From: Prochlorococcus sp. AG-388-E21
Lineage (GTDB): Bacteria > Cyanobacteriota > Cyanobacteriia > PCC-6307 > Cyanobiaceae
Assembly (NCBI GenBank): GCA_003279855.1
Contig: QCGO01000001.1
Coordinates: forward strand, 434,001 to 498,000
Reading direction: 5' to 3'
DNA length: 64,000 nucleotides
Positions 30,803 through 40,136 of this stretch are shown here, in pieces. The translations under genes and the position numbers were made by a program. The notes under the pieces were generated by a model, which was not told the origin of the DNA, searched no databases, and was given only the letters and a program-made list of their open reading frames with translations. Every line of letters starts with the position of its first letter. The stretch's first letter is position 1.

Positions 30803-30928
30803 TTAATTGTCATTTATTAGGAAATTAATAAACTTAGTAAATTCTTCCTTTTCTAAATTAATATTTTTGGAGGTTTTTTTTAATTTGTTAAATATGACTT
30901 CTAACATATATTTCTTCTTGTTACTCAT
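30803..30928 (-). CDS. Small basic protein, 41 aa
   Basis: The ATG is at 30926-30928. MSNKKKYMLEVIFNKLKKTS then KNINLEKEEFTKFINFLIND-N is amphipathic and helical. It lies 10 bases after the lipoprotein gene's stop on the same strand. Confidence 0.35.
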   Translation of the reverse strand: MSNKKKYMLEVIFNKLKKTSKNINLEKEEFTKFINFLINDN

Positions 30929-30937
30929 AATTTTTAA

Positions 30938-31288
30938 CTATTTTTCTAATAAATAAACTTTCTCTTCACCTATTTTATCAGGAGTTGTTATTTTACAACC
31001 TTTGTCTTTTTCCATATCGCAATCTTTAGTCGCAGGAAATGATTTCCAGGTACATATTTTTTCTTCTGTATATTCTTTAGAAATAATCCATCCATCATTG
31101 AGGAAATCAGAAATGCCATCTTCTCCACAGGAATATCTTACTTCCATTTTGCTTTTTGATAACTTTATTTGCTGACTCTTCTGTTCTTCAGAATCTATTA
31201 TTAATTCCTGTTTATTAGCTTTTGATTTGCAAGAAGTTAAAAAAATTAAAAGTAAGAATACTTGAGTAATCTTGATAGAATTTTTCAT
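30938..31288 (-). CDS. Putative lipoprotein, 116 aa
   Basis: A type II signal with lipobox FLTSC (Cys20) follows MKNSIKITQVFLLLIFLTSC. The mature domain has six more cysteines (YSCGEDG, EEKICTWKSF, KDCDMEKDKGCK), suggesting disulfides outside the plasma membrane. The family is unknown. Confidence 0.6.
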   Translation of the reverse strand: MKNSIKITQVFLLLIFLTSCKSKANKQELIIDSEEQKSQQIKLSKSKMEVRYSCGEDGISDFLNDGWIISKEYTEEKICTWKSFPATKDCDMEKDKGCKITTPDKIGEEKVYLLEK

Positions 31289-31336
31289 CTAATTTCAATA
31301 TTTGGAAAATATGTATTTATTTTTTTTAATTATAGT

Positions 31337-31513
31337 TTATTTTGATTCGATTACTTTCAACAATTGATCCATTTTATATATTAAAATTTTGACCTCATCT
31401 GGTTGCGGCAATAATAACTCTTCAGTAACGGTAAGGTGTATTCTTTTTAATTCTTTTCTAAGATCCTTTAAATGCATCTTCACATCTTCTTTTTTTTGTC
31501 TAACATTAGTCAT
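31337..31513 (-). CDS. Helical protein, 58 aa
   Basis: The ATG is at 31511-31513. MTNVRQKKEDVKMHLKDLRK then ELKRIHLTVTEELLLPQPDE and ILIYKMDQLLKVIES. This is a two-helix layout similar to the 68-residue protein at 29865 (LRxEL.. LLPxxxE.. L..L), a possible paralog. The reading on the opposite strand over the same bases is rejected. A (GAAATT)4 repeat lies in its promoter (31527-31550). Confidence 0.45.
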   Translation of the reverse strand: MTNVRQKKEDVKMHLKDLRKELKRIHLTVTEELLLPQPDEVKILIYKMDQLLKVIESK

Positions 31514-31526
31514 AGAATTAATAATT

Positions 31527-31550
31527 GAAATTGAAATTGAAATTGAAATT
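31527..31550. repeat. (GAAATT)4 hexanucleotide repeat
   Basis: Four perfect tandem copies of GAAATT lie 14 bases upstream of the ATG of the 58-residue gene. Repeat-number changes would alter promoter spacing. Confidence 0.6.
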
Positions 31551-31605
31551 AAATTTATAAAATTATATAAGTTTTAGTAATTTTATATGGAAATAAATCA
31601 TTAGA

Positions 31606-32043
31606 TCAATCTTCGAGGTTTTCGATTTCATATATTTCATCCCCCCCATTACAAAAATTAGTTGATAACATTCTTAATTCGTTTCTTTTTATATTCATTA
31701 GATTTTTATTTTTTACAATATAATTTTGAGCATTATTCTCGCAATCTAATCTATTTTTGGAATATTTAACTAGTGGATAAATATAAGTTAAACCAGCTAA
31801 AAAGAACAAAAATATAATTATTAACTTCTTCTCATTTTTAAGAATCTCGGTATATTTTTTCTTTGACTTTAATACTTTAATAAGCCATTTATCTGGCAAT
31901 CCAATTTGAACAAATAATAATTCGACCCACCAAGGGAGGGATTTATCTTTTTTATTATTTGAATTTGTTGAAGCTTTTAATTTTTTATTTTCAAAGGTTG
32001 GATCATTTATCTCTTGTACCTTTCTTGATTCTTTTTTCTCCAT
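31606..32043 (-). CDS. Single-pass membrane protein, 145 aa
   Basis: The polar N-terminus has a conserved-looking WWVELLFVQIGLPDKWLIKV segment (about 38-57). A membrane helix follows at about 77-92 (LIIIFLFFLAGLTYIYPL), then a C-terminus with Cys residues (LDCENNAQNYI, STNFCNGG). The family is unknown, but the WWVE..GLPDKWLIKVLK stretch looks conserved among picocyanobacteria. Confidence 0.55.
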   Translation of the reverse strand: MEKKESRKVQEINDPTFENKKLKASTNSNNKKDKSLPWWVELLFVQIGLPDKWLIKVLKSKKKYTEILKNEKKLIIIFLFFLAGLTYIYPLVKYSKNRLDCENNAQNYIVKNKNLMNIKRNELRMLSTNFCNGGDEIYEIENLED

Positions 32044-32177
32044 ATCATCAAATGTCTTATTTGGAATATAGTGGTTTTATTTTGATTTGAAAACTATATT
32101 TTTATTTTTTAAGTTTTAATTTGATTTATACATGATTTTGATTATTCTAAATTTGTAATTTAAAATATAGATTTATA

Positions 32178-32447
32178 ATGCCTAAAAAAAGAAGAAAGTT
32201 AAATAAAGATTTCGAGAAAAAAATATATACTTCAAAAAAAAATGTGGAATTAGTTTTGGCTAAAATTTATGATATTGACGATGAGGATATCCAAAAAGAA
32301 TATATGACAGCCTTTAACGATGTTGTTTATTCTTATGATCAATTAAAAAACGACTATGAATTAACTGGCTTCAATGATAATTCTGACAAATTGATTGCCG
32401 ACTACAACAAAGCTTTTTCTACTTTTGAGTCAGAGTTTGAAATATAA
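32178..32447 (+). CDS. Hypothetical acidic protein, 89 aa
   Basis: Begins with a basic patch (MPKKRRKLNKDFEKKIYTSK) and becomes acidic (DIDDEDIQKEYMTAFNDVVY). It is soluble, mostly helical. The family is unknown. It is convergent with the 68-residue gene at 32455. Confidence 0.45.
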   Translation: MPKKRRKLNKDFEKKIYTSKKNVELVLAKIYDIDDEDIQKEYMTAFNDVVYSYDQLKNDYELTGFNDNSDKLIADYNKAFSTFESEFEI

Positions 32448-32454
32448 AATAGAT

Positions 32455-32661
32455 TTATTTTTTGAGAGGTATTACAGGAATTTCAATTTTATTACCTTGT
32501 AATAAATTTAATTTTTTTAATTTTAGGTTTTTTATACAAGTAGATCTCTTTGACTTCTTTTGACATATTTCTTTTATTTGATGATTAGAAAGTGAATAAG
32601 CAGTATTCTCAAATAAAAATAAAATAAAGAAAAATGAAAGGGTATTTAAAAATAATTTCAT
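32455..32661 (-). CDS. Secreted small protein, 68 aa
   Basis: A signal peptide is visible (MKLFLNTLSFFFILFLFENT, cleavage near AYS). The mature part is lysine-rich with two Cys (EICQKKSKRSTCIKNLK). I use the ATG at 32659-32661 over a TTG one codon upstream. The family is unknown. Confidence 0.5.
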   Translation of the reverse strand: MKLFLNTLSFFFILFLFENTAYSLSNHQIKEICQKKSKRSTCIKNLKLKKLNLLQGNKIEIPVIPLKK

Positions 32662-32703
32662 CAAATTTTAATTTTTAAAGAAAGTTAAAACTTATTTTTA
32701 AGA

Positions 32704-32982
32704 TTAACCATAATTACAGAAATCTAAAAGTTTTTTTAATTCATCTTTACTTAAGTCTGTAGAAATAAAAACTTCTTGAGCTGTTTTACCCCTTCTTGCA
32801 ATTGCTTTATAACCGTTAATTGTCTTTACAGAAACCCTTATAACTAAATTAGTAGATCTCCCTCTTACTCTTGATATTATCGCTGGGGTTATAGTTTTAA
32901 TTCTTATGTTTAAGGCAAGTTTTTTAAGAACTGGAATCAAACCCTCTATATGTGTACTATGATTTAAAACAACTCTTCCCAA
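32704..32982 (-). CDS. DUF2103 family protein, 92 aa
   Basis: Begins (M)GRVVLNHSTHIEGLIPVLKK, the conserved start of DUF2103 proteins, described as predicted metal-binding. Then RVRGRSTNLVIRVSVKTING and a C-terminal KLLDFCNYG. A TTG start at 32980-32982 is the only reasonable one near the conserved N-terminus. The function is unknown. Confidence 0.75.
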   Translation of the reverse strand: MGRVVLNHSTHIEGLIPVLKKLALNIRIKTITPAIISRVRGRSTNLVIRVSVKTINGYKAIARRGKTAQEVFISTDLSKDELKKLLDFCNYG

Positions 32983-33093
32983 ATTGGTTACTCTTTAATT
33001 ATATAGTGTCTATTGTATTTAATAGAATTCATTTCTGAGAAATAAATTTTTGTTTGAAAAGGATTCAATAAAATTTTTTTTTTGGAAGTTCTG

Positions 33094-33100
33094 TTATATT
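33094..33100 (+). promoter_or_regulatory. Extended -10 promoter of petN
   Basis: TGT-TATATT (33092-33100) is an extended -10 box 22 bases before the petN ATG, giving a very short leader. Confidence 0.4.
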
Positions 33101-33121
33101 GGGTCTATTATTTAAATTATG

Positions 33122-33223
33122 ATGATTTTTCAAATAGGTTGGGCAGCATTAGCAGCAATTTTTACTTTCTCAATTGCTATGGTTGTTTGGGGCAGAAATG
33201 GTGACGGTTCTATTGATATATGA
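33122..33223 (+). CDS. petN: Cytochrome b6f complex subunit PetN (subunit VIII)
   Basis: A 33-residue single-helix subunit needed for assembly of cytochrome b6f in the thylakoid. The sequence [20 protein letters not shown] then [13 protein letters not shown] matches PetN end to end, with the standard WGRNGxGSID tail. Two ATGs are in tandem (33119, 33122); the second gives the usual N-terminus. The 3' end overlaps the next ORF in another frame. Confidence 0.95.
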
Positions 33224-33362
33224 TTTCACATCATTTAACTATGAAGATTATTTAAGCAAATTTCTTATTTTTGCATCTTTTGCTCTACTAAGTCTAATCA
33301 CCATAGCAGTAATTTATATTTCTTATATTTCTTGGAAGGATAAGAGAAGAATGGAGAAATGA
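33198..33362 (+). CDS. Small membrane protein overlapping petN, 54 aa
   Basis: The frame continues from inside petN: an ATG at 33198 gives [20 protein letters not shown], then a membrane helix ([20 protein letters not shown]) and a basic tail ([11 protein letters not shown]). Another possible start is TTG 33213. The open frame reaches back to 33174, but that part is a petN shadow. It probably exists, with an overlapped and translationally coupled start. The family is not recognised. Confidence 0.55.
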
Positions 33363-33378
33363 TTTTTTAATTTTAAAA

Positions 33379-33987
33379 CTATTTGTTCTTTTCTTTCTTA
33401 TCTTTTAATTTTGCTTCTTGAAGAAGTTCTTTTGCTTGTTCCATTTTTATAATACTGCTTTTATAGATTCCAATATCCTTTTCTGCTTTATTAAATGATA
33501 ATTTTAATTTATTAACGATATCTGAAATGATTTTATTCTTTTCAGAATCTTTAATATCCTTGAAATCAGTGGCATTAGCTATAATTAAGTAGATTCCTAA
33601 ATTCAATATCCTTGAAGGGTATAAATTAGTATTTGATTTTTCTTTTAATAAAATAGAGATTTCTTTGATAGATTTATTTTTGTAGCATTCAAGAGTTTTC
33701 TTGGAGGCTTCTTTTATTTTTTTAGGTTCAAAATTTGTGGAATTACATAATGATTCAAAAAGTATCACTAAATGTTCCTCGGGCTTATAACCTTTCGTTA
33801 ATTCTTTGAATGTTTCTGTAAGACCAACACAAAATAAATCATCTTGTATGAATTCATTTTGGTGATTTAAAAGATTTAGTTCAACAAGCATTTCATCAAC
33901 TATCCTTTTATATAAACCTGGAATTACGTAAGGGAATTGTTCATGAAATAACTTTTTGCTATCTGAGACAGTCAATTTTTCTTTCAA
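33379..33987 (-). CDS. thf1: Thylakoid formation protein Thf1/Psb29
   Basis: About 203 aa. Psb29/Thf1 supports photosystem II biogenesis and repair, in association with FtsH in cyanobacteria. The start region reads (M)KEKLTVSDSKKLFHEQFPYV, then GLYKRIVDEMLVELNLLNHQ and DLFCVGLTETFKELTKGYKP, the family signature. The C-terminus is a long helix with a lysine-rich tail. I chose TTG 33985-33987 because homologs begin just before TVSD. A TTG at 34032 would add 15 atypical residues. ftsH lies close by at 34655, which fits the functional link. Confidence 0.9.
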   Translation of the reverse strand: MKEKLTVSDSKKLFHEQFPYVIPGLYKRIVDEMLVELNLLNHQNEFIQDDLFCVGLTETFKELTKGYKPEEHLVILFESLCNSTNFEPKKIKEASKKTLECYKNKSIKEISILLKEKSNTNLYPSRILNLGIYLIIANATDFKDIKDSEKNKIISDIVNKLKLSFNKAEKDIGIYKSSIIKMEQAKELLQEAKLKDKKEKNK

Positions 33988-34067
33988 TTGTTTATATGTA
34001 AACCTTAATAACCATAGCGTATGTTGAGTCAATATCGTTAAGATCTAATAAACAGATAAATATTATT

Positions 34068-34658
34068 ATGATCCCTTTAGTTTTAGAAGAATCTGGCGGA
34101 AGTGAAAGAGTATTTGATATTTACTCTAGACTTTTAAGAGAGAGGATTATATTCTTAGGAGAACAAGTAACTAGTGATACTGCTAATAGAATTGTTGCTC
34201 AATTACTTTTCCTCGAAGCAGAAGATCCTGAGAAAGACATCTACATGTATATTAATTCTCCTGGAGGCTCAGTTTATGATGGTTTAGGTATCTTCGATAC
34301 TATGCAACATGTAAAACCTGATATACATACTGTTTGTGTTGGTCTAGCAGCTAGTATGGGTGCCTTTTTACTTGCGGCTGGAACTAAAGGTAAAAGAAGT
34401 AGCCTGAGACATTCAAGAATTATGATTCATCAACCTCTTGGTGGTGCAAGAGGACAAGCAAGCGATATAAGAATTCAAGCTGATGAAATTCTATACTTAA
34501 AAGAACGTTTAAATAGCGAGCTATCTGAAAGAACAGGTAAAGAACTTGAAACCATTAAGGAAGATACTGATAGAGATTTCTATATGTCTCCGAAGGAGGC
34601 AGTAGAGTATGGTCTGATAGATTTGGTTTTAGATAAAAAACCAATTAGAAATACTTAA
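34068..34658 (+). CDS. clpP: ATP-dependent Clp protease proteolytic subunit
   Basis: 196 aa serine peptidase of the Clp barrel. The catalytic triad is intact: Ser96 in GLAASMGAF, His121 in RIMIHQP and Asp170 in DTDRDFYM. The N-terminus [20 protein letters not shown] fits one of the several cyanobacterial ClpP paralogs. It is divergent from thf1 and convergent with ftsH, with which it shares the TTAA at its stop. Confidence 0.93.
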   Translation: MIPLVLEESGGSERVFDIYSRLLRERIIFLGEQVTSDTANRIVAQLLFLEAEDPEKDIYMYINSPGGSVYDGLGIFDTMQHVKPDIHTVCVGLAASMGAFLLAAGTKGKRSSLRHSRIMIHQPLGGARGQASDIRIQADEILYLKERLNSELSERTGKELETIKEDTDRDFYMSPKEAVEYGLIDLVLDKKPIRNT

Positions 34659-36568
34659 TTAAGTATTTGTGGAGTTCTTTCCTTTTCAGGGATTTGTGTG
34701 AATTCAGAAAGTATGTTTACAAACTCTTCACCATCCAGGGTTTCTTTTTCTATTAAAAGATCAACTAATTTATCCATTGCCTCCCTATTTTTACTAATAA
34801 TTGAATAGGTTTGTTTATAACAGTCTTTTACCATAACTCTTACACTTTCATCAATTTGTTTAGAAATAGAGTCAGAAACTTCGCTTCTTGTCATTAAATC
34901 TCTTCCAACAAAAACCTCTTGATTACCACCTTCAAGAGCAATTGGACCTAATTCACTCATTCCAAATCTTGTAACCATTTGTCTAGCCATTGAGGCTACT
35001 TGTTGAAAATCCCCTCCAGCTCCAGTTGTTATTTCACCTTTACCAAAAACAACATCCTCAGCCGCTCTTCCTCCAAGAGCACCCATTATTCTTGCCTTCA
35101 AATTTGCCCTGCTTATAAGAGATTGATCATCATCAGGAGTAAACCAAGTAAGACCTTTTGCTTGCCCTCTTGGAATTACAGTTACTTTCTGTACAGGATC
35201 ATGAGCTTTTACTAGGGTACCTATTATTGCATGTCCAACTTCATGATAAGCAATCAATCTTTTGCTTCTTCCATCTGTCAGTGGAGAACCTTCCATTCCT
35301 GCAACTATTCTATCAACTGAATCATCAATTTCTAAAATGCCTATTGACTCTTTTCTTCTTCTCGCGGTTAAGATTGCGGCTTCATTTAGAAGATTTGCTA
35401 AATCAGCTCCAGTAAAACCAGGAGTCCTTCTTGCAATACTTTCTAAAGTTAAGTCTTCTTGAAGAGTTTTATTTTTTGAATGAACTTCCAGTATCGATAA
35501 TCTTCCTTTAATATCAGGAGCATCAACTGTAACTTGTCTGTCAAATCTTCCTGGCCTCATTAAGGCGGAATCTAAAACATCTGGACGGTTAGTTGCCGCA
35601 ATAATAATAATTCCACTGTTACCTTCAAATCCATCCATTTCAGTTAAAAGTTGGTTAAGAGTTTGTTCTCTCTCGTCATTCCCACCACCGATACCAGCTC
35701 CTCTTTGCCTTCCTACTGCATCAATTTCATCAATGAATATTAAACATGGACTATTCTCTTTAGCCTTTTTAAAAAGATCCCTAACTCTGCTAGCACCCAC
35801 CCCAACAAACATTTCAACAAATTCTGAACCTGCAAGTGAGAAGAATGGAACTCCTGCTTCTCCTGCAATTGCTTTTGCTAAAAGTGTTTTACCCGTTCCT
35901 GGAGGACCTACAAGTAAAACACCTTTGGGAATGCGAGCACCAACAGAAGTAAATTTTTCAGGTTTTTTTAAAAATGTTACTACCTCTTCTAAATCTTCTT
36001 TTGCCTCATTAACTCCTGCGACATCGTCGAATACCACTCCAGTATCAGCATCCATAGCAAATCTAGCTTTCGATTTACCAAATTGCATAGCTTGACCTGG
36101 TCCTCCAGGCATACCATTCGATCTCCTAGCTAAAAGAATTAAACCTCCTATCAATATTGCAGGGAATAGAAGATTACCGAGAATTCCTAATGCTGGTGGT
36201 GTGGTTTTTACAGGGTGAACATCAAAACTTATACCTTCATTTTTGAGATTAGTTATTAATTCAGGTGTAAGACCAGGCAAGTCTACTCTCAATCTTTGGA
36301 CCTTATTATCTAAATCTGAATCTATGGTTTCAATAACAGCATTTCTACCCCCATCAAAAATGTCAACTGATGTAACTCGACCTGACTTAATATAATCTAA
36401 AAATCTTCCGTAACTTACTCTCGCTACAGCTGAATTTTTGGGAGCAATTGTAGTACCATTAGATTTTAATGAATCAATATTGCTTGTTGAAAGGAATTGA
36501 TATGAAAGAGCTATAACTAAAATAATTGGAAGAGCCCATAAAATTATTGTTTTGAATTTTTGATTCAT
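34655..36568 (-). CDS. ftsH: Membrane AAA+ metalloprotease FtsH
   Basis: 637 aa thylakoid protease that degrades damaged D1 and other membrane proteins. Two N-terminal helices (about 8-26 and 127-147) bracket a lumenal or periplasmic domain. The AAA module has Walker A GPPGTGKT (221-228), Walker B LIFIDEID (277-284) and SRH near 327-345. The zinc site is HEVGH at 442-446. It is full length. The domain order and the C-terminal ending resemble the FtsH2-type group. The stop overlaps the stop of clpP by 4 nt. Confidence 0.95.
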   Translation of the reverse strand: MNQKFKTIILWALPIILVIALSYQFLSTSNIDSLKSNGTTIAPKNSAVARVSYGRFLDYIKSGRVTSVDIFDGGRNAVIETIDSDLDNKVQRLRVDLPGLTPELITNLKNEGISFDVHPVKTTPPALGILGNLLFPAILIGGLILLARRSNGMPGGPGQAMQFGKSKARFAMDADTGVVFDDVAGVNEAKEDLEEVVTFLKKPEKFTSVGARIPKGVLLVGPPGTGKTLLAKAIAGEAGVPFFSLAGSEFVEMFVGVGASRVRDLFKKAKENSPCLIFIDEIDAVGRQRGAGIGGGNDEREQTLNQLLTEMDGFEGNSGIIIIAATNRPDVLDSALMRPGRFDRQVTVDAPDIKGRLSILEVHSKNKTLQEDLTLESIARRTPGFTGADLANLLNEAAILTARRRKESIGILEIDDSVDRIVAGMEGSPLTDGRSKRLIAYHEVGHAIIGTLVKAHDPVQKVTVIPRGQAKGLTWFTPDDDQSLISRANLKARIMGALGGRAAEDVVFGKGEITTGAGGDFQQVASMARQMVTRFGMSELGPIALEGGNQEVFVGRDLMTRSEVSDSISKQIDESVRVMVKDCYKQTYSIISKNREAMDKLVDLLIEKETLDGEEFVNILSEFTQIPEKERTPQILN

Positions 36569-36681
36569 TAATTTATTTCACTTATAAATTTTTACAATTC
36601 TAGAATGAAACGATGCATTTCGTTGATATTTTTCTTAACTTAATTTTTTATAGTAGATTTAACATATGTTCGTTTATTTTA

Positions 36682-36897
36682 ATGGAATTCAATATACAGG
36701 ATAAAGTAAAACTAAAGAATCCATTGTCTTATCTTAAAACCTCTGACAATATGCCTATGCTTAGACCACCTGACTTAGTAGCTATTGATGAAGTTGGAGA
36801 AATAACAGCTATAAAATCTCCTAATACAGTCGAAATTAAATTTAGAAGAGGATCTTTCCTAATTGATACTGATAAGATTGAAAAAACTCAGACTTAA
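36682..36897 (+). CDS. SipA/CRR42-like NDH assembly protein (DUF3148), 71 aa
   Basis: MEFNIQDKVKLKNPLSYLKT then SDNMPMLRPPDLVAIDEVGE and VEIKFRRGSFLIDTDKIEK fit the DUF3148 family. In plants CRR42 of this family supports NDH assembly; in cyanobacteria SipA interacts with the Hik33/NblS histidine kinase, so either role is possible. The ATG at 36682 gives the conserved length. The open frame upstream is not conserved-looking. It is convergent with the M16 gene, sharing bases at the stop. Confidence 0.75.
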   Translation: MEFNIQDKVKLKNPLSYLKTSDNMPMLRPPDLVAIDEVGEITAIKSPNTVEIKFRRGSFLIDTDKIEKTQT

Positions 36898-38123
36898 AAA
36901 TTTTTTATCCAAAGTTTATTAATTTCATTACATATTTTCTCGTCTCCGTAGATACTTAAAAAAGGTTTTTCTAGATATTTTTTAGTTACATTCAAAATAT
37001 CTGCAGATTTTACATAATTTATTTTATTTAAAAAATCATAATCTTGATCTAGTGCATACCCAATATATTGAATCTTTCTCTTTAATATTTCATCTAAAGT
37101 TTGGTTAGATATTAGAAATGAACTTTTCAATTTAATCTTTGCTAAATTAATATCCTTTTCGATAATTGAAGAAGACAATAATTTTCTCCATAATTCGGAT
37201 AGGATTTCAAAAGCAAGAAGCGCATTTTTATTTGAGACAGAAAAGTAAACTAAAAATGGAGAATTTTCTTTTCTACAAGGGTTATAGACCCCAACTTCAT
37301 AAGTTAAACCATTCCTTTCTCTGAATAATTTGAACAATACAGAGCTCATACCATACGAGAGATGTGATTCTAAAATTTTCAAAGGTAAGTATTCATGGCT
37401 TGATATCGAACATGTTTGATTACCTAACATTAAGATTATTTGATTGGACTTCTTATGTGTACTTACAAACCTTTTCAAAAGATTAGTATTATTGTTGTAA
37501 TTTTTGCTTTTTACTTTATGAACAATTTTATTTTGGTCAATATTTTGGTTTAATAAATCAAAACTTTTATTTTTGATGTTTAAATTATTAGAAATTAAAT
37601 ACTTATTTCTATTTTTAAAATTCTCGTATTCAGATAAAATATCATTGTGAGTAATTTTTAAAATATCTCCTTCATATCCAGAAGAGTTATAAGCGTAAGA
37701 ATGTTTTAAATAAACAATCTTTCTCCATTTTTCAAAAGTAATGTTAAATGGATTTTCCCTATCTTTTTTTAAGTTATTTATAGTTGATTTCTTTACATTT
37801 TGGAATTGGTTATATGAGAGTGATGGTTCATTTATTATTAAATTTAATAAAGGTAAAAGTTTATTAAAATGTTCATCTAGTGATTTGAGGGTTATTATCA
37901 TACCGTCCTCTAACGTCTCTAGATTTAGTTCCGCTCCATGAGAGTCGACATACTCTGAAAAAGCTAAATTTTCAAAACCTTTACATCCTTTGGTTAATAA
38001 TGAGCAAAGAATTTGATTAATCCCTTTTTTCTCTTCAATATCCATATTGCTTCCACCATTTATCCAAACCATTGCAATAGAAAAATTTCGACTAATTTTT
38101 GTTTCGCAATGTGCTTTTATCAT
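36894..38123 (-). CDS. M16 peptidase family protein, non-catalytic partner
   Basis: 409 aa with the insulinase/M16 fold (N-terminal half then C-terminal M16_C domain) but no HxxEH: where the active site should be it reads GINQILCSLLTKG. In two-subunit M16 systems one subunit is active and the other structural, and this one looks structural. It starts with an ATG overlapping the stop of the active partner by 4 nt, so they are translated together. Confidence 0.85.
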   Translation of the reverse strand: MIKAHCETKISRNFSIAMVWINGGSNMDIEEKKGINQILCSLLTKGCKGFENLAFSEYVDSHGAELNLETLEDGMIITLKSLDEHFNKLLPLLNLIINEPSLSYNQFQNVKKSTINNLKKDRENPFNITFEKWRKIVYLKHSYAYNSSGYEGDILKITHNDILSEYENFKNRNKYLISNNLNIKNKSFDLLNQNIDQNKIVHKVKSKNYNNNTNLLKRFVSTHKKSNQIILMLGNQTCSISSHEYLPLKILESHLSYGMSSVLFKLFRERNGLTYEVGVYNPCRKENSPFLVYFSVSNKNALLAFEILSELWRKLLSSSIIEKDINLAKIKLKSSFLISNQTLDEILKRKIQYIGYALDQDYDFLNKINYVKSADILNVTKKYLEKPFLSIYGDEKICNEINKLWIKNF

Positions 38124-39370
38124 TTTCCTGTTGATGCAATCAAAGTGAATTTATTGCTTGATAAATAATTTATGATTTCCTTAAAATTATTCGTATTATT
38201 CCAGTAATCTAAATGATTATCTAAATTATTTAGAGTATTTTTTCTACCCCACAAAAGCTCATTTCCAAAAAATGAAGTTAATTGTGTTGACGTTTCTAGA
38301 TTGAAAATATAGTTGCTTTTAACAATATTAATTGCTTTTCTAATCTCATTTAAAGTTAAATTTTTACAACTTATAACTTCTTGAATTGTTTCATTAATTT
38401 CTTCCTCTACTTTTTTTAAATTTATTTCTTCGCAGCAAGCTTCAATTACTAATAAACTGCCAAATTCTCCACCATTTACATCTACATATATTGACTCAAC
38501 TAGGTTCCTTTCTTCCTTTAAAACTTTTACTAATCTGCTATTTCTTCCAACACAAAGTATTGATGCTAATACTTCAAAGCCGATATTAATTTTTTGATTC
38601 TTTAGGCTGGGTATACTCCATGCCATGAATATTCTAGACAATTCAATATTCTTAAAATTAATCTCTTCTCTTCCCGTTCTAGTGACTGCATTTGAGTTGT
38701 TATTATTTTTTATATGATAAGTCTCATCTTGATGTAAATAAGAAAACTTGTTTTCTTCATATATTTCAAAAGTTTTCTCAGATATATTTCCAGCAATTGC
38801 TACACAAAAATTATTCTTTTTGTAAAAGTTTTTGTGAAATTTTTCTAAATCAGCTTTTTTTAAAGATTGGAGATTTTTTTCAGTGCCTAATATTGTTTTG
38901 CCATATTTATTATCCTTCCATACTCTGCTCAAAAAATAATTAAAAAGTTTTTCATCAGGCTGATCATTTTGTTGTTTAATTTCATCAATGACAACACTTT
39001 TCTCTTTTTCAAATTCATAAATATTAATACTTGGAGATAAAACAATGTTTGTCAAAAGAGCCAGTGATTCTTTAAAGTTGTTTTCAGGTATTAATACATA
39101 GTAATGTGCATCATCATATCCAGTTGAAGCGTTGCTCATCCCACCAAGAGATTCGATCTTATAATCAAATTCTCCTGGCATTAATTTGTTACTACCCTTA
39201 AAAATCATATGTTCCAAAAAATGAGCTGTTCCGTTTCTATCTGATTCCTCAAATGCAGAACCTGCTTTAAACCAAAAATCTATGCATAAAAGAGGTAATT
39301 CTTTATTTTCCACAAAAACGCATTTAGGTTTGCTTGAATGGTTAAAGTATTTAACTTCTCCTGGGTTCAT
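38120..39370 (-). CDS. M16 zinc peptidase, catalytic subunit
   Basis: 416 aa processing-type protease. The inverted zinc motif HFLEH is at residues 50-54, followed by MIFKGS, the family signature (mitochondrial processing peptidase-like), with a downstream KSVVIDEI segment supplying the second Glu. It degrades or processes peptides; cyanobacterial examples occur in pairs like this. It is the first gene of the pair, divergent from pcyA by 40 bases. Confidence 0.9.
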   Translation of the reverse strand: MNPGEVKYFNHSSKPKCVFVENKELPLLCIDFWFKAGSAFEESDRNGTAHFLEHMIFKGSNKLMPGEFDYKIESLGGMSNASTGYDDAHYYVLIPENNFKESLALLTNIVLSPSINIYEFEKEKSVVIDEIKQQNDQPDEKLFNYFLSRVWKDNKYGKTILGTEKNLQSLKKADLEKFHKNFYKKNNFCVAIAGNISEKTFEIYEENKFSYLHQDETYHIKNNNNSNAVTRTGREEINFKNIELSRIFMAWSIPSLKNQKINIGFEVLASILCVGRNSRLVKVLKEERNLVESIYVDVNGGEFGSLLVIEACCEEINLKKVEEEINETIQEVISCKNLTLNEIRKAINIVKSNYIFNLETSTQLTSFFGNELLWGRKNTLNNLDNHLDYWNNTNNFKEIINYLSSNKFTLIASTGK

Positions 39371-39410
39371 TGAAATCCTTTCCTTATTTTAATTTTGATA
39401 CTTTTTTAAC

Positions 39411-40136
39411 TTGTTGTCTAAACCTTTAACCAAAACTAAATTAATTGACCCACTTATTTTGGCTTTATTGCAAAATATAAAGGCTCAGAGGTCTAAGCTT
39501 AATGATCTCAATTGCATAGAGGTAGATCCTAAAATTTCAAACATAATTTCCAATGTAGAAGGTAAGGAACTATATATAGAAAATGAATTTCATAAAGCAA
39601 AAGGATTTAGAAAGTTACATATTGAAGTGGCTGAATTTTCAAAAAGTTTAAAGATTCTACATTGCGTATTTTTCCCAGACCCAAAGTATGATATTCCAAT
39701 ATTTGGGATGGATTTAGTTAAAGTTAATGAATTAGTTTCAGCAGCTATTGTTGATTTATCTCCTTCATCGAAGAATCAAAATTTAAAATATGATCATTTA
39801 TTGTCTCATATCGATAAAAGTGTTTTTAGATCTAAAAGGGAAATTCCAGTCTGGGGAAATATTTTCTCTAAAAATGTTTTTTTTGCTTCTTTAAAAAATG
39901 AAAGTGAAAAAAATGCTTTTTGTAAAATAGTTGATAATTATCTTTCTGTTTTAATTCAATTAAGTCAAAACACTAGTCCTGATTATGATTATGAAATAAT
40001 TGATGAAAGAATTAATTATCAAAAAAATTATTGTGTTCAGCAAATGAAAAATGAAAAAACAAGTTTAGTTTTGCTTAAATATTTTGATAAAATATGGGTA
40101 GATGAATATATCAAAAAAGTTTTATTTGATTTTTGA
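39411..40136 (+). CDS. pcyA: Phycocyanobilin:ferredoxin oxidoreductase
   Basis: 241 aa enzyme that reduces biliverdin IXalpha to phycocyanobilin with four electrons from ferredoxin. The PcyA core is clear: [58 protein letters not shown] and a C-terminal [20 protein letters not shown]. It starts with TTG at 39411 (MLSK). High-light Prochlorococcus lacks phycobilisomes yet retains the gene, probably for other bilin uses. No heme oxygenase gene is in the window. It overlaps the next gene by one base. Confidence 0.92.
   Translation: MLSKPLTKTKLIDPLILALLQNIKAQRSKLNDLNCIEVDPKISNIISNVEGKELYIENEFHKAKGFRKLHIEVAEFSKSLKILHCVFFPDPKYDIPIFGMDLVKVNELVSAAIVDLSPSSKNQNLKYDHLLSHIDKSVFRSKREIPVWGNIFSKNVFFASLKNESEKNAFCKIVDNYLSVLIQLSQNTSPDYDYEIIDERINYQKNYCVQQMKNEKTSLVLLKYFDKIWVDEYIKKVLFDF

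Noticed and set aside
31389..31577. Plus-strand 62-aa frame ending in Glu-Ile repeats
   Set aside because: The repeats come from the (GAAATT)n element; the minus-strand 58-aa gene explains the rest better.
35000..36095. Four open frames on the plus strand inside ftsH
   Set aside because: Shadows of the conserved ftsH coding sequence on the other strand; low-complexity products with no domain.
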